A DNA stretch of 64,000 bases. Source: Sporosarcina sp. Marseille-Q4943 (lineage in GTDB: Bacteria > Bacillota > Bacilli > Bacillales_A > Planococcaceae). The notes beneath the pieces are model-generated. The model did not search any database, was not told the origin of the DNA, and saw nothing but the letters and a program-made list of their open reading frames with translations. Location of the stretch: NCBI RefSeq assembly GCF_943736995.1, contig NZ_CALSFT010000002.1, forward strand, positions 372,001 to 436,000. Reading direction: 5' to 3'. Positions 9,790 to 18,888 of this stretch are shown one piece after another. How positions within the stretch are numbered: position 1 is the stretch's first letter; each line of letters opens with the position of its first letter. Made by a program: the position numbers and the translations under genes.

Positions 9790-10359
9790 ATGTTGCAAGA
9801 CTATGAAATCACTAAAATTCAAACTAATAAGCGGGCGGATCGTTGGATGGCGGTAGTCGAGTTCATTCTCGTGCTGTTCCTCATCCAGTCCGCGTTGCTA
9901 TTATTCACAGGCCAGGCGGAACAGGAAGAGGAGATCAGATTCCGGATCCTGTCACATTCGAATGCGCCTGCCGACCAAAAGTTGAAGGAAGAGATCCGGC
10001 TTGTCATCGAGCCGATGATCAATGAGGCGATGACGCAAGCGAAGTCGAAATCAGAAATTGTGGATAACTTAGTGGCTATTGAATCGACCATTTTGGAAAC
10101 CGCCCAATCGATGGCGGGTGGACAAGACGTTACGTTTGAGCGGACAGCGGCTTTGTTTCCGCCGAAGCGTTCGGGCTTGGTCATCACGCCGCAAGCGCCG
10201 TATGACGCGTATATTTTGAAGATCGGCAGCGGGCGTGGCGACAATTGGTGGTGCTCTTTATTCCCAAGGGTCTGTTTTCCTGACAAAGAAGTGGAAGAAT
10301 CAGACGACGAAAAGGTCACTTTCTTCATTTGGGAGTGGATAAAGTCGTTGTTTGAATAA
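9790..10359 (+). CDS. spoIIR: Stage II sporulation protein R
   Basis: Forespore-made signalling protein that triggers SpoIIGA to process pro-sigma-E in the mother cell. The 189-residue product has an N-terminal membrane or signal segment (about 23-42, FILVLFLIQSALLLF), then the family core beginning RILSHSNAPADQ and the highly characteristic DNWWCSLFPRVCF block. ATG 9790 follows AGGAGGGG at 9776-9783. Its presence with spoIID, spoIIQ and spoIIID downstream indicates a spore former. A forespore sigma-F promoter would be expected but I could not place one with confidence. Confidence 0.93.
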   Translation: MLQDYEITKIQTNKRADRWMAVVEFILVLFLIQSALLLFTGQAEQEEEIRFRILSHSNAPADQKLKEEIRLVIEPMINEAMTQAKSKSEIVDNLVAIESTILETAQSMAGGQDVTFERTAALFPPKRSGLVITPQAPYDAYILKIGSGRGDNWWCSLFPRVCFPDKEVEESDDEKVTFFIWEWIKSLFE

Positions 10360-10490
10360 AGTTATCCACTTGAATTGTGGATAAGTGGATGAAATTGTGT
10401 ATAAATGGGGGTTTGAACCGTGGAAACTGAAATCGTTTCAGTGGATAAAGATATGGATAACTCGGTAAGTTATCAACGGGCTGTGGATAT
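10334..10490 (+). promoter_or_regulatory. Cluster of DnaA boxes between spoIIR and ywlC
   Basis: Matches to TTATNCACA on either strand crowd this interval: TTATCCACT 10362, TGTGGATAA 10376 (perfect reverse box), TGTGTATAA 10396 (perfect), plus one-mismatch boxes at 10334 (AGTGGATAA), 10440, 10452 and 10482. A further perfect TGTGGATAA lies at 10644 within ywlC. I recall that in B. subtilis the ywlC region is one of the chromosomal DnaA-binding clusters outside oriC; this looks like the counterpart. Confidence 0.7.
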
Positions 10491-11457
10491 TTTGAAAGAT
10501 GGCGGCGTCATCGCGTTCCCGACCGAAACGGTGTATGGCCTCGGAGCGCTTGCGACGGATGCGGTTGCTGTGCAGCGGATCTTCGAAGCGAAGGGACGCC
10601 CGTCCGACAATCCGCTTATCGTACATATTGGCAAGAAAGAAGATGTGGATAATTACGCGGTGGATGTGCCGGAAAATGCGGGAAAGCTGATGGATGCATT
10701 TTGGCCGGGTCCGCTGACGCTCGTCTTCCATAAGAGGCCCGGTGTCATTGCGGAAAATGTCACACCGGGCTTCGACACGGTCGGGTTGCGGATGCCCGAT
10801 CATCCCGTGGCACTACAACTTCTCCGTACGCTTGACGGGCCGCTTGCCGCACCGAGCGCGAATCGGAGCGGAAAACCGAGCCCTACGGAAGCCGCGCATG
10901 TGCTGACCGATCTGAATGGCCGGATTCCGCTTATCGTCGACGGTGGAAAGACAGGCGTCGGCGTCGAATCGACCGTGCTCGACATGACGGCGAATCCTCC
11001 TGAAATCCTGCGGCCGGGCGGCGTGACGCGCGAGATGATCGAGGAAGTGATTGGTCCTGTTCGTGCCGAAAAGGAATCCGGAACCCTCGACGATGAAGAA
11101 GCGCCACGTGCACCCGGCATGAAATATATGCATTACGCTCCGGAGTCGCCGCTATTCGTCATTCAGCCGGACGAAACGACGATCCAGGAAGCGGTCAGGC
11201 AGCTTCACTCCGAAGGGAAGAAGGTTGCGGTCATCGGACCTGACGAATTCGACATCGCGGAAGCCGACTGGTATTTCCGTGTCGGCCCGCTTCATGACAA
11301 CGAGGCGATGGCGGTGAATTTATACGGGGCGATCCGGCAATGCGATATGACGGACGCCGATCTCATCCTCGCCGCAGGGACGGATCATGAAGGAGTCGGA
11401 GCCGCCGTCATGAATCGGCTCCTGAAAGCGGCGGACGGAAAACGGTTCGACGGATAA
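10420..11457 (+). CDS. ywlC: L-threonylcarbamoyladenylate synthase (Sua5/YwlC)
   Basis: Makes threonylcarbamoyl-AMP from threonine, bicarbonate and ATP for t6A modification of ANN-decoding tRNAs. The 345-residue product is the long Sua5 form: a YrdC domain (GGVIAFPTETVYGLG, then PSDNPLIVHI and AAPSANRSGKPSPT) followed by the Sua5 C-terminal domain (from about 235, APGMKYMHYAPESPL). The start is GTG 10420 with GGGGG at 10407-10411. The 5' end of the gene is embedded in a DnaA-box cluster, so initiator binding may affect its transcription. Gene order spoIIR-ywlC-ywlD-ywlE is conserved in Bacillus. Confidence 0.95.
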   Translation: METEIVSVDKDMDNSVSYQRAVDILKDGGVIAFPTETVYGLGALATDAVAVQRIFEAKGRPSDNPLIVHIGKKEDVDNYAVDVPENAGKLMDAFWPGPLTLVFHKRPGVIAENVTPGFDTVGLRMPDHPVALQLLRTLDGPLAAPSANRSGKPSPTEAAHVLTDLNGRIPLIVDGGKTGVGVESTVLDMTANPPEILRPGGVTREMIEEVIGPVRAEKESGTLDDEEAPRAPGMKYMHYAPESPLFVIQPDETTIQEAVRQLHSEGKKVAVIGPDEFDIAEADWYFRVGPLHDNEAMAVNLYGAIRQCDMTDADLILAAGTDHEGVGAAVMNRLLKAADGKRFDG

Positions 11458-11499
11458 TATCATGTGAGTTTCTATGTTCAACTGCTAATCGGATATGAA

Positions 11500-11551
11500 T
11501 GACCTCCTAAACGAGCGCATAAGATGGATGGATGCGGAAGTTGGGAGGTCA
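11500..11551 (+). promoter_or_regulatory. RBS-sequestering hairpin in front of the mntP-like gene
   Basis: TGACCTCCTAA at 11500-11510 pairs over 11 bp (one GU) with TTGGGAGGTCA at 11541-11551, which contains the Shine-Dalgarno sequence of the next gene. About 30 nt separate the arms. If both arms are in the transcript, translation initiation would be occluded. Confidence 0.6.
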
Positions 11552-11556
11552 ATTCA

Positions 11557-12057
11557 TTGTTGGAAATATTCGCTGCAAGCGTTACGACAATCGATGTCGT
11601 CGTAGTATTATCGTTATTACAATTGCGAAAAGGAAGGCTTGTCCTCGCGCTGTGGATAACATTCCTGAACTTGGTGCTGCCTTTCGCGGGCTTCGTCATG
11701 GGGGACTGGTCGGCCGATCTTTTTTCAGTGTGGAGCAATCTTCTGTCGGGCGTACTACTAGCAATGATCGGCATCCACATGCTTCTGCAGGATGATGATA
11801 ACAGCATGCTGAAACGGCAGCTCCATCCGGCGCTCATTGCGCTTGCCGTAAGCTTGGACACCTTTTCAATCAGTGTTTCGTTTGGCATGCTTCATTTGAA
11901 TAAACTACTGTTCATCTTGGCCGCTGGAGCTCTCTCGTTCATTTTTTCCTGCTTGGCCCTTTATTTCGGACGGTTTTTGAATATCAAAAACGGCAGGCTG
12001 CTTCGCATCGTTGCCGGATTGGCTTTATTAATCATGGGGATATTGTCATGTTTTTGA
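11557..12057 (+). CDS. ywlD: MntP/YwlD-family manganese efflux-type membrane protein
   Basis: Predicted six-helix inner-membrane protein of the MntP superfamily, which exports Mn2+. The 166-residue product is two homologous three-helix halves: the first has VTTIDVVVVLSLLQL and the second AVSLDTFSISVSFGM, each with the intramembrane Asp typical of the family. The start is TTG 11557 (or the adjacent TTG 11560) behind GGGAGGTC at 11543-11550; the ATG at 11524 precedes that RBS. Substrate assignment is by family only. Its RBS is locked in an 11-bp hairpin (11500-11551), so translation may be conditional. Confidence 0.75.
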   Translation: MLEIFAASVTTIDVVVVLSLLQLRKGRLVLALWITFLNLVLPFAGFVMGDWSADLFSVWSNLLSGVLLAMIGIHMLLQDDDNSMLKRQLHPALIALAVSLDTFSISVSFGMLHLNKLLFILAAGALSFIFSCLALYFGRFLNIKNGRLLRIVAGLALLIMGILSCF

Positions 12058-12116
12058 TGAAATTATCTATTTCTTTATTCACGGCTATCGGGTATTCTAA
12101 AGGTAGGTGATCATGA

Positions 12117-12560
12117 ATGAATATTTATTTTATTTGCACAGGGAATACGTGCAGGAGTCCGATGGCGGAGGCGATACTCCGTTCGAAGGCGATAGAGGGC
12201 GTCACGGTCCGGTCGGCTGGGGTAAGTACGGTTGACGGGTTGCCGATTTCTATGAATGCGAAGACGCTTATCGAAGAGGCGGACATGCCTTATACGCCGG
12301 TTTCCAACGCGGTCAACGCGGAAGATCTGGCATGGGCGGACCTCGTGTTGACGATGACGACGTCGCATAAGGAACTGCTGCTGCATTCATTCCCGGAAGT
12401 TGAAAAGAAGACATTTACGTTGAAAGAGTTCGCAACTCCCGGTGATTTCGGAGATGTGCACGATCCGTATGGTGGCAGTTTGGCCACGTACCGGACGACA
12501 TTCGAAGAATTGGGTAGGTTGATCGAACAGTTGAAGATGAAGCTGACGGAGGATGGGTAA
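12117..12560 (+). CDS. ywlE: Protein-arginine phosphatase (low-molecular-weight PTP fold)
   Basis: Removes phosphate from phosphoarginine made by the McsB kinase, opposing ClpCP targeting in the stress response. The 147-residue protein starts with the P-loop CTGNTCRSP: catalytic Cys7, Arg13, and Thr11, the residue that marks arginine over tyrosine specificity. The general acid Asp is in [14 protein letters not shown] 12117 follows AGGTAGGTGA. Stop and next start overlap as TAATG with the chemoreceptor gene, so the two are coupled. Confidence 0.95.
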   Translation: MNIYFICTGNTCRSPMAEAILRSKAIEGVTVRSAGVSTVDGLPISMNAKTLIEEADMPYTPVSNAVNAEDLAWADLVLTMTTSHKELLLHSFPEVEKKTFTLKEFATPGDFGDVHDPYGGSLATYRTTFEELGRLIEQLKMKLTEDG

Positions 12561-13840
12561 TGAAGAAGAAATTCGGCTTGCGTAAAAAATTGGTTTTATT
12601 CGTAACGGTGCTTGCAGTTGTCACGTATTCGACGAGCGCGTTGTTCATCAACTATATCCGGCCGGAATTCTTTCCGAATGTACAGCCGTTTGTATTTGAA
12701 ATTAGTACATATGCAATGGGAATTTTATGGTCGGGCATTTTGGCGGCCTTATTCAGCACGATTTTGACGAAGCCGCTGCAAAACTTGGAGAAGGCGGCGA
12801 TCGAAGTGGCGGACGGGAAGATCGGCACGGACATCGAACTGCCGAAGTCGTCCGACGAAATCCGCTCGGTAGCGGAAGCGTTCCAGCAGCTCGTCGTCAA
12901 TTTGCGGACGATCGTCGCGGAAATCGAAACGAACTTCGAGAAGACGGCGCAGACGGTCGACAAATTATCAGGTGAGACAAGCAGTGCGACGTCACAGGCG
13001 GATGCGGTCGCATCAACGATCATGGAAATCTCCTCGGGTGCGGAAGCTTCGGCCGTCGCCATCCAGGAAACGGCGGAGGCGATCGAGGATGTCCGGACGC
13101 TTGCAGCAGAAGTGAGCAGACGTGCGGAAGATTCATCCGAACAATCAAAAGAGATGCTTGCGGAATTGGAGCGTACGACAGAAGTGTTCCGGACGCTCGT
13201 CAAAGGAATCCGGGACATGTCGAATCAGAGCGAGCAGTCGCTCGGCACGATCCGCGAACTCGACCAAAATGCGCAGAAGATCGGCGAAATCGTCCAGCTC
13301 GTCGGCAGCATCGCCGGCCAGACGAATTTGCTTGCGCTGAACGCGTCCATCGAAGCGGCGCGGGCAGGCGAACATGGAAAAGGCTTCGCGGTCGTCGCGG
13401 AGGAAGTCCGAGTCCTTGCGGATGAAAGTGCGAAAGCGGTCCATAGCATCGATGAACTTGTGAAAACGATCCAGTCCGACGTCTCAAAAGTCGTGAAGGA
13501 AATGGAAAGGCAAGTGAAGACGGCAGCAAACGAAGCGGACCGCGCCGATGCAACGAGCGGCAACGTCGAAGCGATGGCGGAAAAAGTGAACGGCATGGCC
13601 GATTCCGTCGTCAAAATTTCGGAGCTCGTCGAACACCAGCTATCCAACATCGAAACGACCGCCATGCAATCGCAGGAAGTCGCGGCCATCGCGGAAGAGA
13701 CGTCTGCTGGCGCCGAAGAAGTACGCGCCGCCACGGAAGAGCAAGTGAAATCGATCGAGCAGACCGACATTATGGCGAGCCAACTGAAAAAGCAATCCGA
13801 AGACCTTTATAAAGTCATCAGCCAGTTCGATCGTTCCTAA
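12560..13840 (+). CDS. Methyl-accepting chemotaxis protein without a periplasmic sensor domain
   Basis: Membrane chemoreceptor that would signal to CheA. Two transmembrane helices (about 11-30 and 46-65) are separated by only some 15 residues, so there is no extracellular ligand domain. A HAMP domain (about 66-118) and a long coiled coil follow, with the conserved hairpin tip [17 protein letters not shown]. The 426-residue length fits this short class. Input may be membrane-borne, cytoplasmic, or via the HAMP. It overlaps ywlE by one base and ends at a strong terminator. No che genes are nearby. Ligand unknown. Confidence 0.88.
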   Translation: MKKKFGLRKKLVLFVTVLAVVTYSTSALFINYIRPEFFPNVQPFVFEISTYAMGILWSGILAALFSTILTKPLQNLEKAAIEVADGKIGTDIELPKSSDEIRSVAEAFQQLVVNLRTIVAEIETNFEKTAQTVDKLSGETSSATSQADAVASTIMEISSGAEASAVAIQETAEAIEDVRTLAAEVSRRAEDSSEQSKEMLAELERTTEVFRTLVKGIRDMSNQSEQSLGTIRELDQNAQKIGEIVQLVGSIAGQTNLLALNASIEAARAGEHGKGFAVVAEEVRVLADESAKAVHSIDELVKTIQSDVSKVVKEMERQVKTAANEADRADATSGNVEAMAEKVNGMADSVVKISELVEHQLSNIETTAMQSQEVAAIAEETSAGAEEVRAATEEQVKSIEQTDIMASQLKKQSEDLYKVISQFDRS

Positions 13841-13868
13841 CTATTTATCAATCATTTCCAATTCATTT

Positions 13869-13906
13869 CACAGCCCGAAATAGTAAAGCGAGGGCTGTGT
13901 TTTTTT
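13869..13906 (+). terminator. Intrinsic terminator after the chemoreceptor gene
   Basis: Eight-bp stem CACAGCCC / GGGCTGTG and a run of seven T. Confidence 0.92.
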
Positions 13907-13958
13907 GTGGAACAATGGTAAAATGATTTGTGAGTAAATTAAGAAAAGAGGGGACGCA

Positions 13959-14396
13959 ATGAAAATCGCAATCTCTTCGGATCATGGCGGCAATCGTCTG
14001 CGCCATGAAATCATGGACTTATTATCGGAACTAGGATTGGACTATGAGGACTTCGGTCCGGACTCCGATGAATCTGTCGATTATCCGGATTACGCCAAGC
14101 CTGTAGCGGACGGCGTCGCAAGCGGGAAGTTCGATCGGGGCATCCTCATTTGCGGGACAGGGATCGGCATGTCGATCGCTGCGAATAAAGTGAAAGGGAT
14201 CCGTTGTGCGCTCGTCCATGATGTCTTCAGCGCGAAGGCGACAAGAGGGCATAACGATTCGAATATCCTTGCCATGGGAGAACGTGTCATCGGACCGGGC
14301 CTTGCAAGGGAAGTGGCGACAGCATGGCTGGACACTTCATTTGAAGGCGGCCGCCACGAGCGTCGCGTCGCCAAATTGTCAGAGCTCGAAAATTAA
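13959..14396 (+). CDS. rpiB: Ribose-5-phosphate isomerase B
   Basis: Interconverts ribose 5-phosphate and ribulose 5-phosphate. The 145-residue RpiB/LacAB-family protein begins MKIAISSDHGGNRLR and contains the catalytic region GILICGTGIGMSIAANK and GHNDSNILAMGERV. GAGGGGAC at 13948-13955 supports ATG 13959. It is followed closely by ywlG, glyA and upp, the conserved Bacillales order. Confidence 0.95.
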   Translation: MKIAISSDHGGNRLRHEIMDLLSELGLDYEDFGPDSDESVDYPDYAKPVADGVASGKFDRGILICGTGIGMSIAANKVKGIRCALVHDVFSAKATRGHNDSNILAMGERVIGPGLAREVATAWLDTSFEGGRHERRVAKLSELEN

Positions 14397-14413
14397 GTGA
14401 GGTGGGCAAGACA

Positions 14414-14977
14414 ATGGATGATGTATTGAATTTATGGAAGCTTCAGCTTGAACAGCTGCTATCGGAAATGGAAGAGCAGACAACTTTCACGCCCGGCACA
14501 TTTTTCGTCGTCGGCTGCTCGACATCCGAAATCGCGGGCAAACGGATCGGGACGGGAGGCGCCCTTGAAGTCGCCGACTCGTTATTCGGACCGTTGGACG
14601 CATTCGCTAAGAAGTATGACCTGTTCTTAGCATTCCAAGGCTGCGAGCACATTAACCGCGCCTTGACGATCGAGCGCAAAGCGGCGGAAAAAATGAATCT
14701 CGACACCGTTTCCGTCATTCCGGCGGTACAAGCTGGCGGTTCGATGTCTGCATATGCATTCGAACATTTCAAAGACGCGGTCGTCGTTGAGTCCATCCGT
14801 GCGAATGCAGGGATCGACATCGGCCAGACATTGATCGGCATGCACTTGAAGCCGGTCGCCGTTCCACTCCGCACGTCCATCGACAAGATCGGGGATGCAG
14901 TCGTGACGTTAGCGACGACCCGGCCGAAACTGATCGGCGGCGAGCGCGCGATCTACAACCGCCCAGTGGAAGAGTGA
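14414..14977 (+). CDS. ywlG: YwlG family protein (DUF436/TIGR01440)
   Basis: Conserved Firmicutes protein of unknown biochemical role. The 187-residue product has the family signatures [26 protein letters not shown] and [19 protein letters not shown] 14414 is 8 nt from GAGGTGGG at 14399-14406; the GTG at 14402 lies in that RBS. It sits 17 nt after rpiB and about 60 nt before glyA, so probably part of the same transcript. The conserved Cys residues in CSTSE and GCEH are suggestive of a catalytic or metal role, but I see no proof. Confidence 0.9.
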   Translation: MDDVLNLWKLQLEQLLSEMEEQTTFTPGTFFVVGCSTSEIAGKRIGTGGALEVADSLFGPLDAFAKKYDLFLAFQGCEHINRALTIERKAAEKMNLDTVSVIPAVQAGGSMSAYAFEHFKDAVVVESIRANAGIDIGQTLIGMHLKPVAVPLRTSIDKIGDAVVTLATTRPKLIGGERAIYNRPVEE

Positions 14978-15036
14978 TTGTTAATTCCACGGTGCCTGCA
15001 ACAGGATATATCAAACAGAAAAGGGGAAATGGAATC

Positions 15037-16290
15037 ATGGATTTAAGCAATGTGAAACGCGAAGACACAGCAGTTTACGAAGCGATTATGGCGGAAAAGA
15101 ACCGTCAGAACGCCAATATTGAATTGATTGCATCCGAAAACTTCGTGACGGAAGCAGTCATGGAAGCGCAAGGCTCTTACTTGACGAATAAATACGCTGA
15201 AGGCTATCCGGGCAAGCGCTACTACGGCGGATGCGAGCACGTTGACGTCGTTGAAAACATCGCGCGCGACCGTCTGAAAGAAATTTTCGGCGCAGGCTAT
15301 GCAAACGTACAAGCCCACTCCGGTGCGCAAGCGAACATGGCTGTCTATTTCACAATTCTTGAGCCGGGCGACACTGTACTCGGCATGAACCTTTCCCACG
15401 GCGGACACTTGACGCACGGCAGCCCGGTAAACTTCTCCGGCAAGCTGTACAATTTCGTTGAATACGGCGTCAGCAAAGAAGACGAGCGCATCGATTACGA
15501 AGATGTCCGTCAAAAAGCGCTTGAGCATAAGCCGAAATTGATTGTTGCGGGTGCAAGTGCGTATCCACGCGAAATCGACTTTGCGAAATTCCGCGAAATC
15601 GCTGATGAAGTCGGAGCTTATTTGATGGTTGATATGGCTCATATCGCAGGCCTTGTCGCAGTAGGCGAGCACCCGAACCCAGTGCCATACGCACACTTCG
15701 TCACATCGACGACGCATAAGACATTGCGCGGCCCACGTGGCGGATTGATCCTCGTGAACGAGGAATTCGCTGAAGAATTCGGCCGTAAAATCGACAAAAC
15801 GATCTTCCCTGGCATCCAAGGCGGCCCGCTCATGCACGTCATCGCTGCAAAAGCGGTTGCATTCGGCGAAGCCCAAAAGCCTGAGTTTAAATCGCATATC
15901 CAGCAAGTGAAGAAAAATGCTGCTGCCCTTGCGGAATCCTTGATGGCTGAAGGCGTCGACATCGTTTCAGGCGGAACGGACAACCACTTGTTGCTCGTCA
16001 ACTTGAAATCACTCGGCATCACAGGCAAGATCGCTGAACACGTCCTTGACGAAGTCGGCATCACTGTCAATAAAAACACGATTCCATTCGATACGGAAAG
16101 CCCATTCGTCACATCCGGCATCCGTATCGGAACACCAGCCGTCACAACACGCGGTTTCAAAGAGGAAGAGATGAAAGAGATCGGCTCCATCATCGCCCAC
16201 CTATTGAAAAACCACGAAGACGAAGCGGTGAAAAAGGAAGCGGCTGAGCGCGTCAAAGCATTGACAGACCGTTTCCCACTATATGCATAA
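15037..16290 (+). CDS. glyA: Serine hydroxymethyltransferase
   Basis: PLP enzyme converting serine and tetrahydrofolate to glycine and 5,10-methylene-THF. The 417-residue protein contains the PLP-lysine motif [26 protein letters not shown] and the [13 protein letters not shown] substrate loop. Start ATG 15037 follows AAAAGGGGAAA at 15018-15028; the longer frame from 14974 adds 21 unconserved residues. The 59-nt gap after ywlG contains the 14-mer TTCCACGGTGCCTG, which also occurs in a palindromic element at 36223. Strong terminator at 16297-16331. Confidence 0.97.
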   Translation: MDLSNVKREDTAVYEAIMAEKNRQNANIELIASENFVTEAVMEAQGSYLTNKYAEGYPGKRYYGGCEHVDVVENIARDRLKEIFGAGYANVQAHSGAQANMAVYFTILEPGDTVLGMNLSHGGHLTHGSPVNFSGKLYNFVEYGVSKEDERIDYEDVRQKALEHKPKLIVAGASAYPREIDFAKFREIADEVGAYLMVDMAHIAGLVAVGEHPNPVPYAHFVTSTTHKTLRGPRGGLILVNEEFAEEFGRKIDKTIFPGIQGGPLMHVIAAKAVAFGEAQKPEFKSHIQQVKKNAAALAESLMAEGVDIVSGGTDNHLLLVNLKSLGITGKIAEHVLDEVGITVNKNTIPFDTESPFVTSGIRIGTPAVTTRGFKEEEMKEIGSIIAHLLKNHEDEAVKKEAAERVKALTDRFPLYA

Positions 16291-16296
16291 TTGATA

Positions 16297-16331
16297 AATC
16301 CCCGCTCTCCTCGCGAGAGCGGGGATTTTTT
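16297..16331 (+). terminator. Intrinsic terminator of glyA
   Basis: Thirteen-bp perfect stem (AATCCCCGCTCTC with its complement), 5-nt loop and a T-run. Confidence 0.95.
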
Positions 16332-16340
16332 CAAGAAAGA

Positions 16341-16520
16341 ACGCATAAAACTCATTTTCTGCGCATATACGCTTCTAGATACGCATAAATGTCGCCAAAA
16401 GCGCATAAATCGCAATTCCCACGCATAACCGCTGACAACCGCGCATAAATCAGAAATTCCGCGCATAAACCGCTACAAATACGCATAAAATTCTTATTTC
16501 ACGCATAACCGACATTATCT
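16341..16520 (+). repeat. Phased repeat array, CGCATAAA family, 9 units of exactly 20 nt
   Basis: The word GCATA begins at 16343, 16363, 16383, 16403, 16423, 16443, 16463, 16483 and 16503, with no slippage. Core is ACGCATAAA (or GCGCATAAC) with 11-12 variable bases between. It fills the gap between the glyA terminator and the upp promoter. Confidence 0.95.
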
Positions 16521-16550
16521 TCATTCCCAATGTGTAAATCGACATGTTTC

Positions 16551-16559
16551 TGTTATAAT
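16551..16559 (+). promoter_or_regulatory. Extended -10 promoter for upp
   Basis: TGTTATAAT: a perfect TATAAT at 16554-16559 with the TGn extension. No good -35 (TGTGTA at 16531). It lies 32 nt before upp. Confidence 0.65.
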
Positions 16560-16591
16560 GTACAGGACATTCCGAAAAGGAGCGATTAGCA

Positions 16592-17221
16592 ATGGCAAAA
16601 GTACATGTATTTGATCATCCGCTTATCCAGCATAAATTGACACATATCCGTGACGTGAACACAGGAACGAAGGAGTTCCGCGAGCTCGTCGACGAAGTGG
16701 CAACGCTGATGGCGTATGAAATTACCCGCGACCTTCCGTTGACGGAAGTGGAAGTGGAAACACCGGTCCAGACAGCAAAATCCAATGTATTGGCAGGCAA
16801 AAAAATTGGTATCGTACCGATACTTCGTGCAGGCATCGGCATGGTCGATGGCATTTTGAAATTGATTCCAGCAGCGAAAGTCGGACATATCGGCTTGTTC
16901 CGTGATCCGGACACACTGCAACCAGTTGAGTATTTCGTAAAACTTCCTTCCGACGTATCGGAGCGTGAATTCATCCTCATCGACCCGATGCTTGCAACAG
17001 GCGGCACGGCGGTGGAAGCTGTCAATTCATTGAAAAAACGCGGTGCGAAAAACATCCGCTTCATGTGCTTGATTGCAGCTCCTGAAGGCGTGAAAGTATT
17101 CACGGAAGCACATCCTGACATCGATGTGTACATTGCTGCATTGGACGAAAAATTGAACGAAAAAGGATATATCGTTCCGGGACTTGGTGACGCAGGTGAC
17201 CGCCTGTTTGGAACTAAATAA
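16592..17221 (+). CDS. upp: Uracil phosphoribosyltransferase
   Basis: Salvages uracil to UMP with PRPP. The 209-residue protein carries the PRPP-binding motif [16 protein letters not shown] and the C-terminal uracil loop [20 protein letters not shown] 16592 follows AAGGAGCG at 16576-16583. Own extended -10 promoter. The 35-nt gap to wecB suggests co-transcription. Confidence 0.97.
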   Translation: MAKVHVFDHPLIQHKLTHIRDVNTGTKEFRELVDEVATLMAYEITRDLPLTEVEVETPVQTAKSNVLAGKKIGIVPILRAGIGMVDGILKLIPAAKVGHIGLFRDPDTLQPVEYFVKLPSDVSEREFILIDPMLATGGTAVEAVNSLKKRGAKNIRFMCLIAAPEGVKVFTEAHPDIDVYIAALDEKLNEKGYIVPGLGDAGDRLFGTK

Positions 17222-17256
17222 TCACGGAACAAAATAATGGGGAAGGCGTGAATGGA

Positions 17257-18378
17257 TTGAAACGGAAATGGAAAGTGATGACGATATTCGGTACGCGCCC
17301 GGAAGCTATTAAAATGGCTCCGCTTGTACTCGAACTGCAAAAGCATCCCGAAGAGATCGAATCGATCGTCACGGTGACTGCGCAGCATCGTCAAATGCTC
17401 GACCAAGTTTTGCATGCATTCAACATCACACCAACTTATGATCTGAACATCATGAAAGATCGGCAGACGCTCATCGATGTCGCGACACGCGGATTGGAAG
17501 GGCTCGATCAAATTATGAAAGAGGCGCAGCCTGATATCGTGCTCGTCCATGGCGATACATCTACGACATTCATCGGCAGCCTCGCCGCATTTTACAATAA
17601 AATTGCAGTCGGCCACGTCGAGGCGGGACTCCGCACATGGGATAAATTCTCCCCATACCCGGAGGAAATGAACCGCCAGCTGACGGGTGTCCTTGCCGAC
17701 CTTCATTTCTCGCCGACCGAAAAGTCTGCGCAGAACCTATTAAATGAAGGAAAGCAAGAAGACCGCATTTACATTACGGGGAACACCGCAATTGACGCGC
17801 TGCAGACGACGGTGCGAGACGACTATAATCATCCGATTCTCGACGAAATCGGCGAAGATCGTCTCATCCTTCTTACCGCGCACCGCCGCGAAAACTTGGG
17901 CGAACCGATGCGCAACATGTTCCGCGCCATCAACCGGATCCTTGAAAAGCATCCGGACACACAAGTCATCTATCCGGTCCATATGAATCCGGCGGTGCGT
18001 GAAGTGGCGGACGAAATCCTCGGCTCGAACAAACGCGTTCATCTGATCGAACCGCTCGAAGTCGTCGATTTCCACAACTTCGCCGCACGTTCGCATATCA
18101 TTTTGACCGATTCGGGCGGCATCCAGGAAGAGGCGCCGTCACTCGGCAAACCGGTCATCGTCCTCCGCGATACGACGGAGCGTCCGGAAGGCATCGAGGC
18201 CGGCACATTGAAACTTGCCGGAACCGACGAAGACACGATCTTCAACTTGACGGACACACTTCTATCCGACGAAGCGGAATACAGCGCAATGGCGAAAGCA
18301 TCCAACCCGTACGGAGACGGCCACGCGTCCGAACGGATCGTCAGCGCGTTGAAGGAATACCTTTCTTCATTAAATTAA
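17257..18378 (+). CDS. wecB: UDP-N-acetylglucosamine 2-epimerase (non-hydrolysing)
   Basis: Interconverts UDP-GlcNAc and UDP-ManNAc for teichoic-acid linkage units or ManNAc-containing glycans. The 373-residue protein has the family motifs FGTRPEAIKMAP, VHGDTSTT, HVEAGLRTWD, LLTAHRREN and TDSGGIQEEAP. I take TTG 17257 as the start, 10 nt from GGAAGG at 17241-17246, giving LKRKWKVMTIFGTRPEA; the GTG at 17248 is only 1-2 nt from that RBS. At the far end of the window (63266) lies UDP-ManNAc dehydrogenase, which would act on its product. No terminator follows; an inverted repeat array begins 18 nt after the stop. Confidence 0.95.
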   Translation: MKRKWKVMTIFGTRPEAIKMAPLVLELQKHPEEIESIVTVTAQHRQMLDQVLHAFNITPTYDLNIMKDRQTLIDVATRGLEGLDQIMKEAQPDIVLVHGDTSTTFIGSLAAFYNKIAVGHVEAGLRTWDKFSPYPEEMNRQLTGVLADLHFSPTEKSAQNLLNEGKQEDRIYITGNTAIDALQTTVRDDYNHPILDEIGEDRLILLTAHRRENLGEPMRNMFRAINRILEKHPDTQVIYPVHMNPAVREVADEILGSNKRVHLIEPLEVVDFHNFAARSHIILTDSGGIQEEAPSLGKPVIVLRDTTERPEGIEAGTLKLAGTDEDTIFNLTDTLLSDEAEYSAMAKASNPYGDGHASERIVSALKEYLSSLN

Positions 18379-18395
18379 TCAGAAACGGGTTCTAA

Positions 18396-18672
18396 TTTAT
18401 GCGTAAAAACGCATAAATCCCGCGAAAGAAGCATAAACCCGTAGAAAAACGCATAAATTGCAAGAAAGACGCATAAACGCTAGCAGAAACGCATAACCGC
18501 CGCAAATCACGCATAAATCCATTCAAAGGCGCATAAAAGCATTTATGCGCGAATAAATGACTTTATGCGTATTTCGACCCGGTTATGCGGAATTATAGCG
18601 AATTATGCGCAACTGGCTCAATTTATGCGCGTTTAGTGCCAATTATGCGTATCTAAAACATTTTATGCGTAT
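18396..18672. repeat. Head-to-head inverted phased array, CGCATAAA family (7 forward and 7 reverse units, plus one)
   Basis: Forward GCATA at 18411, 18431, 18451, 18471, 18491, 18511, 18531; reverse TATGC at 18544, 18564, 18584, 18604, 18624, 18644, 18664; all at exactly 20 nt. A lone reverse TTTATGCGT at 18396-18404 pairs with the first forward unit as a tight hairpin. The two arms are complementary only in their cores. This is the only array in the window containing reversed units. It lies between wecB and the atp promoter. Confidence 0.93.
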
Positions 18673-18853
18673 CTGCAGTTGCTAGGCGTTCCAGTACGTA
18701 GGCTCCATTAGGAAAGCAAACTGCTGGAACGAAGCAACTGCCTTTTTAAATAGAAGAAATCCCTTATCCACTACGACAAAAAATTCCTACATTAACAAAT
18801 ATGTCGATTGTTTGACAATATGAACAGTTTGTGAATAATTTCACGGGAATTAA

Positions 18854-18882
18854 TTGACATCAAAATGCCCCTATTGTATGCT
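18854..18882 (+). promoter_or_regulatory. Sigma-A-type promoter of the atp operon
   Basis: Perfect TTGACA at 18854-18859, 17-nt spacer, TATGCT at 18877-18882. A second candidate lies just upstream (TTGACA 18812-18817, 18-nt spacer, TAATTT 18836-18841). Start near 18889 would give a 305-nt leader before atpI. Confidence 0.75.
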
Positions 18883-18888
18883 AACAAA

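Noticed and set aside
12560..13840. Chemoreceptor as a truncated pseudogene because it lacks a sensor domain
   Set aside because: Two membrane helices, HAMP and signalling tip are all intact, and the gene is coupled to ywlE and properly terminated; sensorless receptors exist.
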